Source of the DNA: Saccoglossus kowalevskii
Lineage: Eukaryota; Hemichordata; Enteropneusta; Harrimaniidae
Direction of reading: 5' to 3'
Assembly: GCF_000003605.2 (NCBI RefSeq)
Contig: NW_003109983.1
Coordinates: 304,244-352,634 of the forward strand
DNA: 48,391 nucleotides
Shown one piece after another: positions 22,382 to 34,870 of the stretch. The position numbers and the translations under genes were made by a program. Under the pieces are notes generated by a model. That model was not told where the DNA came from, made no database searches, and saw only the letters and a program-made list of their open reading frames with translations. The stretch's first letter is position 1. Every line of letters begins with the position of its first letter.

Positions 22382-25349
22382 AAAAACACCTATACTACCC
22401 CAGTTACCAGAAATTAATTATGAACTTTAGCATTCATTTTAAAATAGTTGGATCGCTCTTTGGTGTAACACAATAAATTTATAGGTAGTTTAATGTAAGC
22501 AATTGAAACTCGCGTTATGTGATCACAGCGTGAAAAGCGATTCAACTTGACAGCCAAAGATTTGAAATACGATAGTCTTCTGATCGTGTGCAATGGTGCG
22601 TTTGGTTATGCGTCGCTATTTCACTTGCTCTGTGTACAGCTAGACCTCGCATATAGCGCAGTCCAAGATAAGTGTCGCCTAAAGCCCGGTTTCCATGCAC
22701 CAAGCAATGCACGCATTTCCTCGTTCGTTGCATCGTGTGTATGTTACAATCGCGTTACCACGATGGGCCAGGCAACGACGCCTGATAGACCTTCTGAAAA
22801 GATCCGATGTTGTAATATGCATGATGTGCACGTACCAGTAATTTGATTTGATAATATGGCGGCGGTAGTGTACAGTTATGTATTTTTCATGTGAAAAAGT
22901 CCCATGCAGAAGACTCCACATTTACGGACAATTCTCCGGTAGTTCAAATTGCCACGCATTTTTTTTTTCACAAAATCGGAACGCCAATTGTACATCCTCA
23001 ACAATTCGGTCGTTCGTTCGCGTATTTCGTCTCCGTGCGCAAAACCAAGCTCGTTCACAGTGAAATGCCAACGGGGAAATGACACATTTTTTCCTAATTC
23101 TATCTCTAAAATCTCTATCTCTAAAAATAAGAATTTACTCGTTTTACAACGTTAATATGCACAAATAATATTGTTAAATTGAATGATACACACATGATTT
23201 CGCTAGTTTGATTCGTGAAAATCATATAGTGTATATTGGGTAAATTGTGTGATACATTTTCGGGAAATAAAAAATAATAATTTCAAGGTTGAATTTTTTT
23301 CGTCAAATTAGTAATCTACCCTAGAATCCTTCAACGATGCTCAACACGTCTGTCCTAGATATTTACCCGTAGTTATACAAACTTACATGACTTTGACTTC
23401 AAAATTTAGCAAGGTCTTGGGAAAAGTTGTTGGAATATGTGTGCCAATTTTACTGGTACTGGCTAGTTTTCATATATAGTTATATAGCACAAAAACACAT
23501 GTTGCGACATTGACCTTTGAACATTTCTTCTTAGAAGGTTATTGTGTCGTGTGCGTACATGGGAAATATTGACGCCAAGTATGAAGTCTGTAGCTACTTT
23601 TCCCTCCGACTTATAACACAGCAGATATATTCAAGTGTTATGTAAATAAACAATTTGTTTACAATACGTGATAACTATAACTATAATATAAATATTACCC
23701 GGGGTACAATTGGACATATCAATATCATGATGTATATATTCAACTACCAGTCTGATATAATATGTAGCGTAAGTTTTGTAAAGAGTAGTACCCTAACATG
23801 AAGTTAGTTTTTTATGTGATGTATAATAAAACATACAATTTCGATATGTATTACAATGTATAATAAATAACCTATTTTTTTTTACTGCTTTGACTTCCTT
23901 TGGTGAACTTGTTTTGTACTTGTGTATTGTTGGTTAGTCATTTGTGCTATGTAACTTTCTTTGTAGGGTTGTGCTGTGGTATGCTTGTTTTGTGGATTAT
24001 TTGTCGTTTAAATATGTAAAGTGGTATACGTGACTGTTAAGATGATATAGCGAGTGTTGTATGTGGGGCACGGGATGCTCTCTCTTTTCAAAACATCACT
24101 ACATATACACTATGAAGTGCATATATCTTTCTCTTACTGAATGTGTACTGTATTGTTAGGTTCGTTGTTTTGTTTTTGTGGATTGTTTCGTCAATTATTG
24201 TTTGCGGTCATTTGGGTTGTGTTCTTAAACTTTATATTTCTGTATACGCCCGTTATATAAAAATTTACGTCATTTTTTCACTTCAGAATACTACGGTTAT
24301 GTATTTTTACTGATATTTGAAACAGTTAATTCAATATCGATCGACACTATAAGCACACTCATATCAATAGCAAGTGTGTGTTTGTGTGTTTATCATCATA
24401 AGCATTATTTACGACATTTCTTGTAAATTCGCCATTCTTAGAATAACTTGTGTATGTCTTTTTTATTACTTTTTCATTCCCTTCTCCAACAACAACGGGA
24501 TAGATCGGGATTATCCCATAATGTAAAAACAAAAGGCCAAAACTGGCGAACAGCTTACAATAATAACACAGGTCGAGACTATGTAGTACGACTTATACTC
24601 ATATCATTTTACGAGATTACGTCTGGCAACTTATGGAACTAAACAATTTATGCTTCACCATAGAAGCAGCACTCAGACAAAATGAAACCAGATGTCTGTA
24701 TATTGGGTGTACACATTTAAACGATGGGGTAGATATCTTGAATATATCTTGAACAGCCATCAAAATTATATTTCAACATACATCCGAATGAATACTAGAA
24801 AACAGAAAATATCTACATTACACATCTATAATTACATGGTAAATTAGAATGTCTACTGTAAAAGGGTATTATTTTGAAGAGTAATGAGACAGATCTGTGA
24901 CAAGGACCATACACAAAAGAACATGACAGTGTAGCCGCAAGCTGCTGAGGGCGTACTTTATTTTGAGTCATAACGACAACGGCAACATTTCCATGCACGC
25001 ACGCACATGTAGTACACTAGATTTACCAGCATTATATCTTGTCATTCGACTGACCGTACAATGAGAATTCGCAAGGTCTCAGAACAAAGCTACAAAACTT
25101 TCACATGATCTCTTATTTGGGGGAAGTAATTTTGACGTAATCTTACTCGCATCATGTAGGTGAAAAGAGAAGGAGTCACAGCCAAGCTTAGATCAAAGGT
25201 ACCAGGATGGTCGCCGCTGTTTGTACATATATCAGGAAGTTCATTTGCCGAACGGACCACGAAGAACATTTTCATTTTAGCCCTGTGAGGATTACGATGC
25301 ATTAGCGATGATTTTCATGACAATTCTAGTCAAATTCTTATGAACAAAT
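22382..25349. other. Intergenic region, no supported gene
   Basis: About 3 kb. The stretch 22500-23080 is GC-richer and open in several frames on both strands (CGTTCGTTCG-type simple sequence), but none shows a recognisable domain or splice pattern. AAAGCCCGGTTTCCATG at 22680 resembles a transposon terminus; I found no matching inverted end. Confidence 0.4.
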
Positions 25350-25544
25350 ATGGCGACGATCGATAACGCGCACAAGTTTGACTACGATGCTAAAACTGCT
25401 ATATCTTTCAATTCAGAAGACGTAAACGAAATCGAAGAGCATATTACAGACGAAGAATTGTTTTGCATATGCTGTGAACGAAACGATTGCTTGAACACAA
25501 AAAAATCAGTGAATTTCTTGTACATGGTGTATAAAGAAAATTGA
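25350..25544 (+). CDS. Unidentified small acidic ORF (64 aa)
   Basis: ATGGCGACG start, then an acidic stretch (FNSEDVNEIEEHITDEELFC) and CICCERNDCL, a small cysteine cluster. The composition looks more protein-like than surrounding frames, but I do not recognise it. It could be the first exon of a gene or a transposon fragment; ACATGGTGTAT near its end is a possible donor. The same 20-base motif (GAACAAAGCTACA) lies on both sides at 25082 and 25580, hinting at a small mobile or duplicated segment. Confidence 0.25.
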   Translation: MATIDNAHKFDYDAKTAISFNSEDVNEIEEHITDEELFCICCERNDCLNTKKSVNFLYMVYKEN

Positions 25545-26191
25545 CGCACAGCCATAGGAAATAGGACATGAACTTCAAAAGGAACAAAGCTACAGAACTT
25601 TTAAGAAGTAGGACATAAACTTCAAAAAGTGTCATTTCGAACCTCAAAATTCAGTCTCTGATACACATCGAAACATCCGTTATTTTTGTGCAGGTAGAAA
25701 TAAAAGAACTAGCGTTCATCTTTCAATCACATACTACACGAAAGCTACTCCGACAGTATCCTAAACGTAAACGTTCAGAGACTTTTAATACTGATTTTTG
25801 ATTCCGATCATTCAAAGCACGAATGTGTCCGTAAAAACACACACGTAACTTTGTAACTCTGACAATGTGTGAATATAATGTATGGAAATAAGCTGTGAAC
25901 TCCATTCACAAAGCTATTATTCGTGAAACGGATATCAATTTTTACAACTTGGCTCCAATGATAAACTAGCGTGTACAATTACGAACGGGACACAGATGTG
26001 GACGAATGTATTGACGTGTTCTATGGCATTCTGTATTAGAGGACTGTTTTCATCCCTGTATACACCGATCTAGAAATAGTAGAAACGTACATATTTAAAT
26101 AGATGTGCGAGGCACACAATGGTTCTGTAAATTATGTTTCGTAAGGCGCAAGAAGTCCTATTTTAAATTTTTAATGTTTAATGTTTTTCAT

Positions 26192-26244
26192 GAATGAAAG
26201 GTGTGTTATTTGTTGCTGTGTTGATATAATGTGTGATGGATAGC
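26192..26244 (+). repeat. Dispersed repeat shared with 47741-47795
   Basis: GAATGAAAGGTGT, then TTGCTGTGTTGATATAAT and GTGTG occur here and, with a few differences, at 47741-47795 in the same orientation. About 53 bp; its source is unknown. Confidence 0.7.
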
Positions 26245-26476
26245 AATAATAGGGATATGTAACCATAATTTCCTCGTGTTATATATGTTCATTTGTCAAA
26301 ATTTATATATTCACTATGTTATTTTATATACTATACTTGGTAATACGAAGTGGGCTTTCTCGTAAATTTGTTTCAATTTGATTCACCTGCATGTTACTGT
26401 GGATGCCATTAACCATTGAGTTGAGTGTACTGTAAACATCAAACGCACTTTGTCGATGTATGGAAAATACCCCCTC

Positions 26477-26865
26477 AACCCCCCCAAAAATTGCTACAAA
26501 AGGTTTCTCAACTGATTCTGGTAGGTTTTAGTGTACTTTTTAACATACTAAAAGTTTACCAAAGTAGGGCCCCGGAAAAGTGTTGTTTTTTTTCAAGATG
26601 GCGTCCAAGATGGCCATCGAAACATCTGAATGATCATAACTCTGTAACTATCAACTCAAATGTGATATCTTGGTGTATATCCCTAGTTTTTCGGGGACAT
26701 AGAACACATTAAAATCATAAAAAAATGTTGTTGGCTCATTATATAACACACAAATCGAAAATGGCGTCAAAAATGGTTACCAACACCTCCAAATGACCGC
26801 AAGTTCATAATTATTGACTCGAATTTTATAATCTTTATGTCCATCCCCAGAAACACATTAGGATC
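26477..26865 (+). repeat. Left terminal inverted repeat of the transposon
   Basis: About 390 bp matching the reverse complement of 31685-32086 at high identity near the tip (TAGTGTACTTTTTAACATAC, AGTTTACCAAAGTAGG) and lower identity inward. It contains two copies of a roughly 160-bp subrepeat: ATGGCGTCC... at 26598 and ATGGCGTCA... at 26761. Confidence 0.9.
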
Positions 26866-26899
26866 ATTAACAATGAAAGTGGGTAAATATATAACTAGT

Positions 26900-27030
26900 A
26901 AGTCCAATGTGGTGTCGAATATGGCACTACCATGCGACCAGTGTTTCAGTCTAATGTGATTAAACTTGGGATAGGTCTATCCCTGTTTTCTGGGTGGGCA
27001 AGAAACACATTCTAAACATTTTTTTAAATC
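26900..27030 (+). repeat. Third subterminal repeat unit, left side only
   Basis: AATGTGGTGTCGAATATGG, then TCTAATGTGATTAAACTTGG, then GGTCTATCCCTGTTTTCTGG and AAGAAACACATT follow the same order of motifs as the two units in the left inverted repeat. It lies beyond the end of the matching right terminus, so the two ends are unequal. Confidence 0.7.
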
Positions 27031-27243
27031 TCATAGCTGAAAGAACGGGAAACTGGACAAGTTAAGGTTTTTGCTGGAATGGCTTTCCATATTTTCAGTG
27101 CTGTCATCAGTTGAGAAACGTTTTGTACCAATGTTTTATGGGTTGATGGCGCATTTTCCATATATTGACCTGACGAATATGTATTGGATCTAACTGAATA
27201 ACAAATTCTCATCTTTCTCTTTTTTCAGATACTTGATTCCACA

Positions 27244-30200
27244 ATGAGTGCAAGCACATACAGTCAAGCTTGTTGTCCAATTTGCAAGGAAGAGATTGAG
27301 GATACCAGTGATAACTGGGTTGCAATTCAGGGGAAGGGGGCGAAGGGAATAAATGAAGCAAGTGTAAAGCGGAAGGACGATATTGTAGTTGGAGCTGGTA
27401 CTAAAGTGCATAAAAGCTGTCGTCAACAGTACATAAATGATAAAAACATTAAAAGCCATGTTGCAAAGAAAAGTAGTTTTTCTGTGGCATTGAAGAGAAC
27501 CACGTGCAAGACAATCAAGTGGAGGGTTTGAAAGTGAAAGGGATTGCATATTTTGTGGATGTACAATTGAGTTGGACAAGGGAAAATTTAGCTGGGTACG
27601 GGCTGACCAGTTTGTGGAGACAATTTTGGAGGTTGATTGGGGATTTACTGTAAAGGGTCGGATTGAATACTATTTACGAGATTTACATGCAGCGGACGGA
27701 CTTTATCATCATTCGTGTAGTGGAAATTTTCGGTCCTTCAAATCTGTGCCTTCAGAGTTTCAGAATGCCCCTGATGCCAAACGCAGAAAGTCTGGTCGTC
27801 CTAAAAAATGAAGACAAGTATGAAGCATTTCAGAAAATGTGTGCTTACCTGGAACTGAACAGTGAGGAACAACTAACTGTTACATCTTTGAGCCGCATAA
27901 TGAAAGGGTATATTTGCAATCCTGATTTGGAACCGTATGACAATTACAGTTTGAAAAAGCGTCTTAAAACACGTTTTAAGGACTCAATTCATTTTTCTGA
28001 AGGAGAAGACTTCGACAATATTGTTACGATGAGAGAACAAACGTCACAGATTCTGAGATCATACTACAAGCAACAGCGTCAGGAAGGCGATGAAGAGTCC
28101 CAAAAACGCGCTATTATTGAAACTGCTGCTAGGTTAACCAAAAGTGATATAAAATCTCAGGTTTCTACTGTGAAGAATCGGTATCCAAGTATTGAGGATT
28201 TAAAACTTGATTCAGCCCAATTGTTCATTCCATCAAGTCTGCGGACAGCACTGGAAACATTGTTCATTGGGAAAGACACAGGACGCAATGTTGCAGCAGT
28301 TGGTCATGCCATAATTCAGGCAGTTCGCACACGAGCTGTCATTGCACCCCTACAATTAGGACTTGCTGTGGAAATTCATCACCTGTATCATTCGAAGTTC
28401 ATTGTGGATACACTTCATGAAATGGGATTCTGTTGCTCATACACAGAAGTGGTCAGATTTGAAAACAAATGAAGCGGATTGTGTGGAACCTGATGTCCTA
28501 GGTGGTGATGTAGATTTGCTGGGGATGTCTGTCCTTTTTGCTGCTGATAATGTTGATCACAATATTATCACTATTGACGGCAAAGGGACATTTCATGGAA
28601 TGGGTGTCATTGCTTCTATCACCCCTGGAAAAAGGACTAACCATATAATTCCACGAAGACAAATCTCCGAACTGAAAACTGAAAACAAGACAAAAATTCC
28701 TATCTTGGAGTACAGGTTTGCAAGGCATACTTGTCATGAGGTAGCCTTCCAGAACCTGCCGAGATTTCTTGACTGTGACAAGAGAATCGATATTCTGTGG
28801 GAAGTTTCCCTCGGCTTCAAAGAGGCAACACCGAATTTGCAGGAGATGATGCATATCTTGCATCAGGGGAGCCAGCACCCTGGGCAGTCGTCAGTCTAAT
28901 TCTTGCCTATGATCAATATGTACTCTGGAGATAAATCATGCATTGTGTCTACATTAGACTTTCTTTGCAACCATGCCATGAAGCACAACCTTCCCACCAT
29001 TGTAACATTTGACCAGCCCTTGTATTGGAAGGCTGCCGAAATCATCATTGATGCGCCACAAAGTAGTCACCTGAATGGCATTGTACTATTGTTGGGGTGT
29101 TTCATAAACTTATGAACTTGCTGGAGGCAATAGGAACTCTCATGGAAGGAACTGGTCTCAAAAACATACTCGAGACTGTCTTTGGAGAAAATGCAGTTGT
29201 GCACATGATGACATGCAAAGCTATCCAGAGGGCTTTGCGGGGACATCTGCTTGTTGACAAGTGCTAACATAACCAGCTTATAACGGAAATGGTCAAAGAC
29301 GATCCCGAGATTCAGACACTGCTGGGTAAAGCTGAGGAATTGTACTCCTCCCTTCTCAGCGGAGAGACAACGCTAGAAGATGCTCTTGTTCTGAGGTTTT
29401 GATTCAACTTGAGACAGTAATGGCGAAGAAGAAATCTGAACTTGCTCAGACCTCAAAGACCATCCAGTTGTGGCTAAATTATCAGCGTATGGTAGGCATG
29501 GCAAGAATGTTGATCAAGGCAGATCGTACTGGGTCTTGGTTGATGCATTTGCAGACAGTGTCCAATTGCCTAACTGTCTTTGCTGCAGCTGGGCACTTCA
29601 ATTACCTGCGGTCTGCTCATTATTACCTACAGAAAATGAACAACCTGAAGGAAAGGCACCCAGACGTTTATCAAAAGTTCCTTGCTGGTTTTCACGTTGT
29701 TCGTAGGAGTAATCAGTGCTGGGCAGGGCTTAGTAGTGATCTTGTCATTGAACAAACATTGATGAAGTCTCTAAAGAGCACTGGTGGTCTAACTCGCGGC
29801 AGTGGGATGACAGAGGACATGCAAAACCTTTGGACCTTATCTGCACCTGTAACATCCGAGTACAACAGTGCGATGCAGGGTTTTCACAGACCTGACCTAT
29901 ACTACAAGTCCACAACACAAAGACTCAACTGAGGCACGCATCAAGAAAGATGCATTTGATCTCGAGAAAATTCTGATAAAGCTTTCAGCCTGCTCACCCT
30001 TTACATCTGATCCCACTCTGAGAAACATTGTCAGCGGGATAGTGGTTGGGCCAGATGTGAATTTACACGCCTTTGAATCGGTTGGGAACAAAATTATTGA
30101 AGATATAATTGGAAAGTGAGCATTTACTTACAAATTCAAGCGGAAAGACAGAGCCCAAACCCTTGGGAATATGTCTGTTGTGAAGATTGCTCCTAATCGT

Positions 30201-31571
30201 ACCATTGATCCTGCCCTTTTGTTCCAGCGTTTCCTTGTGGTGTCAAGGTCAGGAGATATTTCCCTTGAAGAGGTTTTAACATATGAACTGAGCCCCCACC
30301 CTCCAGCTCTTTTTGAGGCCAGGAATATTCTTTAAAAAGCAGACAAACCACAGCTTGCTCAGGTAATTCGCGACCATGCTGCGGACTTATCAAGTGAGGC
30401 TGTGATGAACTTTATTCCTGAAACAGATTGGTACGTGCTTGATGGTGGCTCTTTGCTCCACCGTTTACCTTGAAAAAAAGGCGACTCATATAATGTGATA
30501 GCCGAGTATTATGCAGACTTCACTGAGAGACATTACGGACTAGTGACACTGGTGTTCGATGGCTATGGTGAAGGTCCTTCCATAAAAGACAATACACATC
30601 GAAGGCGAGGAAAAAAGGAGGAATTTTTATCTCGTGACAAAATCAAGAGAGACATGATTGCGCTCATCAGCACAGCACTAACTGAACGGGGATGTCATGT
30701 CATTCAGTCACCAGGAGATGCAGACGTTGATATCGTTAAGGCAACTGTTGAAAAATCCCGTCATTGCACCACAACGTTGGTCGGTCAGGATACAGATTTG
30801 CTGATCTTGCTCCTTCATTGCTCCAGAACAGACGATGAGATCATCTACTTCCGTTCTGATGCAAATAAGCAGTCAAAAGAACACATAATGTATAACATTA
30901 ACCTGTTGAAAGAAACTTTAGGAGACGATGTGTGCAATGAGTTGCTCTTTTTACATGCCTACTCAGGCTGTGATTCAACTTCAAGGATTTTCGGCATTGG
31001 AAAAAAGTCAGCCTTCCGGAAATTAGTGAAATCTGATCCTGTCATGAAGTCCTGTGCTAGTGCATTCATCCTTCAAAACAAATCTCAGGAAGACATATCA
31101 GATCTTGGCACAGCCATGATGGTTAATCTCTTTGGTGGCAAATATAATGATACACTATCATCACTGCGCCATATCATTTTGACCAAGAAAGTGGCAACTG
31201 CTGAATCATTTGTCACTCATGAACGGCTTCCCCCAACATTACCTGCAACAAGATTCCATAGCCAACGTGTGTACTTTCAAATTATGGTATGGATGGGGAT
31301 GGCAAATGAAATGAATCCAACCGAATAGGGATGGAAAAAGGAAGATGATCAGTTAATTCCAATTATGACCCCATAAAATGCTGCGCCTGACAAACTCTTG
31401 AAAATTATCCATTGCAACTGTTTGGTGGGATGCAAATTCTCTCGATGCAGCTGCAGACGCTATGGACTCCCCTGCACTGCTGTATGTGGCCCTTGCCAAA
31501 TTGACAACTGTGACAACCCAAACAACACTCAAGACGTTGATACTGAGGAAGAGGATGACACTCAAAACTGA
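27244..31571 (+). pseudogene. Broken transposase gene: Zn modules, XPG-like nuclease, CXC module
   Basis: Starts at ATG 27244 (MSASTYSQACCPICKEEIED) and ends at TGA 31569-31571. Module 1: CPIC with HKSC, about 27270-27425. Module 2: CIFCGC with HHSC, 27545-27715, ending in a basic KRRKSGRPKK. Middle region: AADNVDHN and GKGTFHGMG, 27815-28900. Nuclease region 30495-31328: LVFDGYGEG with THRRR, GDADVDIV, GQDTDLL, AYSGCDSTSRIFGIGKKSAF. C-terminal CXC module 31395-31520 with nine Cys (CNC, CSC, CGPC, NCDN). Frameshifts lie near 27500-27540, 27804-27810 (A run), 28440-28472, 29090-29113, 29385-29402 and 29905-29932. Stops begin at 28897, 29265, 30117, 30333, 30471, 31326 and 31374. Intronless. 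Expected role when intact: cut-and-paste transposition. Confidence 0.9.
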
Positions 31572-31684
31572 AAATTCTGAAACTTATTCTATGGACAAAG
31601 GTGTTTGTGCAATAGGTGATAGTGGCAGCTGAAGGTAATGAATTCAATTTCATAATGATTCAATAGCTCAATTATATCCACAGT

Positions 31685-32086
31685 TCTCTTAGTGTGTTCC
31701 TTGCCCCCAAAAACATGGGGATAGACATGGAGATTATAAAATATAAGTCAATAGTTATGGACTTGCGGTCATTTGGAGATATTGGCAGCCATTGTTGACG
31801 CCATTTTGGATTTGTGTGTTACATAATAGGCCAACGTCATTTTTTATGATCTTAATGTGTTCTTTGCCCCCGAAAACCTAGGGATAGACACCAAGATTAT
31901 CACATTTGAGTTGATAGTTACATAGTTATAATCATTAAGAAGTTTCGGCGGCCATCTTGGACGCCATCTTGAAAAAAAAATACTTTTCCGAAGGTCCTAC
32001 TTTGGTAAACTTTTAGTATGTTAAAAAGTACACTAACACATACTAGAATCCGTTGAAAAACATTTTGTAGCAATTTTGGGGGGGTT
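31685..32086 (-). repeat. Right terminal inverted repeat of the transposon
   Basis: Reverse complement of the left terminus, with two subrepeats marked by GACGCCATTTTGG near 31797 and GACGCCATCTTG near 31960. It begins about 115 bp after the stop of the broken gene and ends in seven G followed by TT. Confidence 0.9.
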
Positions 32087-33900
32087 AAACTTTATTTTAA
32101 CCTAACTACTTGGGAAGCAATAATAATAATAACATTACTTTACACACTGTAGCCAACAATTGTAACTACGCCATATGGTAGTAAATTAAATATATATCAA
32201 AACCCGGATCTACCGGGGAACTTTAAGGTATTTACCCACAGACATTAATGGATCAACTTTTTCAGCAAAACAAAGGCTGAGAAAAAAAATATCTGTGTTT
32301 GTCGTTTGTTTCCGCGCTATCATTTTGAACTATGCGCCTCGGTCATTTTTTCCCTCTAAAGCATTCCAAAATGCGCTTGTACTCGCACTTGTCTCAAATT
32401 CACCCATTTTAGCTCAGTATTCATAAAAAAATATCGCCTCGCCGCCTCGTTTTGAAATTTCCATGAAACGACAAATAGAGATTTTTTTCTGGCCTAAACA
32501 TAGGTTGCATTTCAAAAGTCTGGGAAATGACGTAATTTCTACCAAAACTGTATTTGTTTTCTTTATGCACGTGACATTTTTGAAAGCCACTGCTATCGGT
32601 TGTCATGGTACAAATAATTGGTTCTAGAGCTGACCCTAGAAACACTTGGTTCTGCTCAGTTTATTTCTTTCTGTCTGTCACGGAATTTGTGGGAGTTTCT
32701 ATTTTTCTTCTTCTTTGAAGCATCCTTTGCGTGCTTCCCTGTGATTCGTCAGCTAATCCCCGCTTGTTTTTCCTTCTGCACATGCGCATTTATGTTTTTC
32801 CCACAATGCACTCGTTTGGCATATGCTTTTACAAAATGGTCATACAGTATGGTTTTTGTTATATTTGCCAGATTTCGTTTTCAGCACTTCAGTTCTCAAA
32901 GGCGGTACAGTAAGCCCAGCGAGCGAACGCGTGCTTGTGACCTGCACGGTGTGGGTGCGCTAAGGTTATCTGACAGCTCATTGATCTAACAAAACAATTA
33001 CTGAAGTTCATTTCTCAAAACATACCGGCGATATATATTCCATGGGGTCATACTGTGCGCAATACATATTACGAGGCCCAATCCCATATTGCATGACGAT
33101 TGTATGTGTTGGATGCTGTATAAGTTAATTATAAACCCAACAATATTGCGCCTCGAATATCGTTGTAATTAAATGTAGTTTCCGGACAAAATGTGGCCAT
33201 TTTTTGTTTAATTCACATTCTAAAAATCCAGAATTTGCACAATGACAACAGTTGTTCTAGAATTGGCAAATAATGCTCTGTAAGACTTACTAGCAATTGT
33301 GTAAGTATGTGTATGCTCACAGCCTTGTTAAACATCATTTTATTTCATGTTGGACGTCGTCCTTGCACTGTATGTTAGTTCGTACAATACGAATATACAT
33401 ATCAACATTAATGTTGATTGAACAGCGCCCTCTGACATGTTGCATTTGATATTAAACGCAAGTTATGCGCAATAAATGCGGCGATCAAAAAAAGTGTTCG
33501 GTTTTCAGGATCCAACATATAACAAATAATTTAAGTGAAATTACAAAATAACAAGCTGTGCATGGCACAGTCCCCGTTAGTTATCAAATTTAAGATATAT
33601 AGTTTTGTTTATAGTATTATAGCTGGAATATAACCATGTCAGGAATATGATTTTTTTAACATTAAAATGATTGAAAAGATAGAAAAACTCTACCACAACA
33701 GCAATTAGAACAGCTTGCTGCATTATAAGTATCACTTCCCTGTCAAATTAGTGGTTCATGCTTATTTGAATCTGAACATAACAGGCCAATTCTATCACAC
33801 CTTGCTAGGCTTGAACTTCCATCCAATCAGAGCATTCCAAATGAACATGATTCTCCACAAAACTAGAGGGCGCTCTGACCAAAAAATTGCCATTATCTAA
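32087..33900. other. Intergenic region, no supported gene
   Basis: About 1.8 kb. The open frame 32618-32989 is rich in Phe from T runs and has no domain I recognise. CAGCGCCCTCTGAC at 33423 is a motif often seen at repeat edges in invertebrates, but no element could be delimited. Confidence 0.4.
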
Positions 33901-33915
33901 ATAAAAAGATATATA

Positions 33916-34870
33916 ACATGATGCATAACGAATATATAAAATTTGAATATAATCAGTCAAAACATTTAAGAAATATGGCTCTAGAAGCCCAATTATTAAA
34001 ACAAAATGGCCGCCAGTCAGCCATTTTGAATCCAATCTGAAAAATAAAATGAAGAGCATCAGGAATCCGTAATGTCTAATGTATGTACCAAGTTTGAACG
34101 AAATCCACCCATAAATGCTTGATATTTTATGATTTTTTAGCACGAAAATGACACCATTCGGCCATTTTGAATAGGATAGTCAAACCAATATATCTGTTTT
34201 TCTATGACATGATGTATAATGAATATTTAAAATTTGAAAATATTATCAGTCAAAACAAGTCGGAGATATGGGTCTAGAAGCCCATTCATTAAAACAAAAT
34301 AGCCGCCAGACAGCCATTTTGAATCCGATCTGAAAAATAAATGATATGCATCAGGAACCTGTAATGTCTAATATATGTACCAAGTTTGAACGAAATCCAT
34401 CCATAAATGCCAGAAATGCTTGATATTTGATGATTCTTTAGCACAAAAAAGGCCACCATTTGGTCATTTTGAATAGGATCGTCAAACCAATATATCTGTC
34501 TATCTATGACATGATGTATAATGAATATTTAAAATTTGAACATAATCAGTGAATGCAAGTCAGAGATATGGCACGAGAACCACATTCATTAATACAAATG
34601 GCCGCCATTCGGCCATCTTGAATCAGATCGTAAAACAAAATGATGTGCATCAAGGTCCTATAATGTCTAATGTATATACCAAGTTTGAACAAAATCCATC
34701 TGTAAACAGCCGAGAAATGCTTGATTTTGATGATTTTTAGCACAAAAATGATCGCTATTCGGCCATCTTGAATCAGATCGTGAAACAAATTGAAGTGCAT
34801 ATGTATAATATCATGTCTGATGTATGTGTGAAGTTTAATTGTGATTGGTCCAGGCATTTCTAAGATACAG
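33916..34870. repeat. Array of ~150-bp monomers in ~300-bp dimers
   Basis: GGCCATTTTGAAT or a variant recurs at about 34017, 34161, 34313, 34464, 34612 and 34762: spacings 144 to 152 bp. ACATGATG(C/T)ATAA(C/T)GAATAT recurs at 33916, 34207 and 34509, so alternate monomers form dimers of about 300 bp. Other shared blocks are GTACCAAGTTTGAAC and ATAATCAGT. The last dimer uses GGCCATCTTGAATCAGATC. Diverged enough to be old. Confidence 0.9.

Larger units (their letters stand above)
26477..32086 (+). mobile_element. Decayed Academ-like (XPG-nuclease) DNA transposon, 5.6 kb
   Basis: Long inverted termini, about 390 bp each, starting AACCCCCCCAAAAATTGC on the left and mirrored by CAATTTTGGGGGGGTT on the right. 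They enclose one large broken gene (27244-31571). The gene has N-terminal Cys/His modules, an XPG/FEN1-like nuclease region and a C-terminal CXC module. As I recall, this combination matches the AcademX group of eukaryotic cut-and-paste transposons. Flanks just outside the C/G runs read TCAA and TTAA, a possible 4-bp target duplication with one change. The element sits between genes B and C and is dead as read. Confidence 0.85.

Noticed and set aside
22680-22700. AAGCCCGGTTTCCATG as a transposon terminus
   Set aside because: No inverted partner or target duplication found nearby.
22500-23160. Cluster of overlapping ORFs on both strands
   Set aside because: Openness in several frames at once reflects fewer AT-rich stop codons; no domain found.
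32618-32989. 123-residue ORF after the transposon
   Set aside because: Phe-rich from T runs, no recognisable domain, no conserved context.
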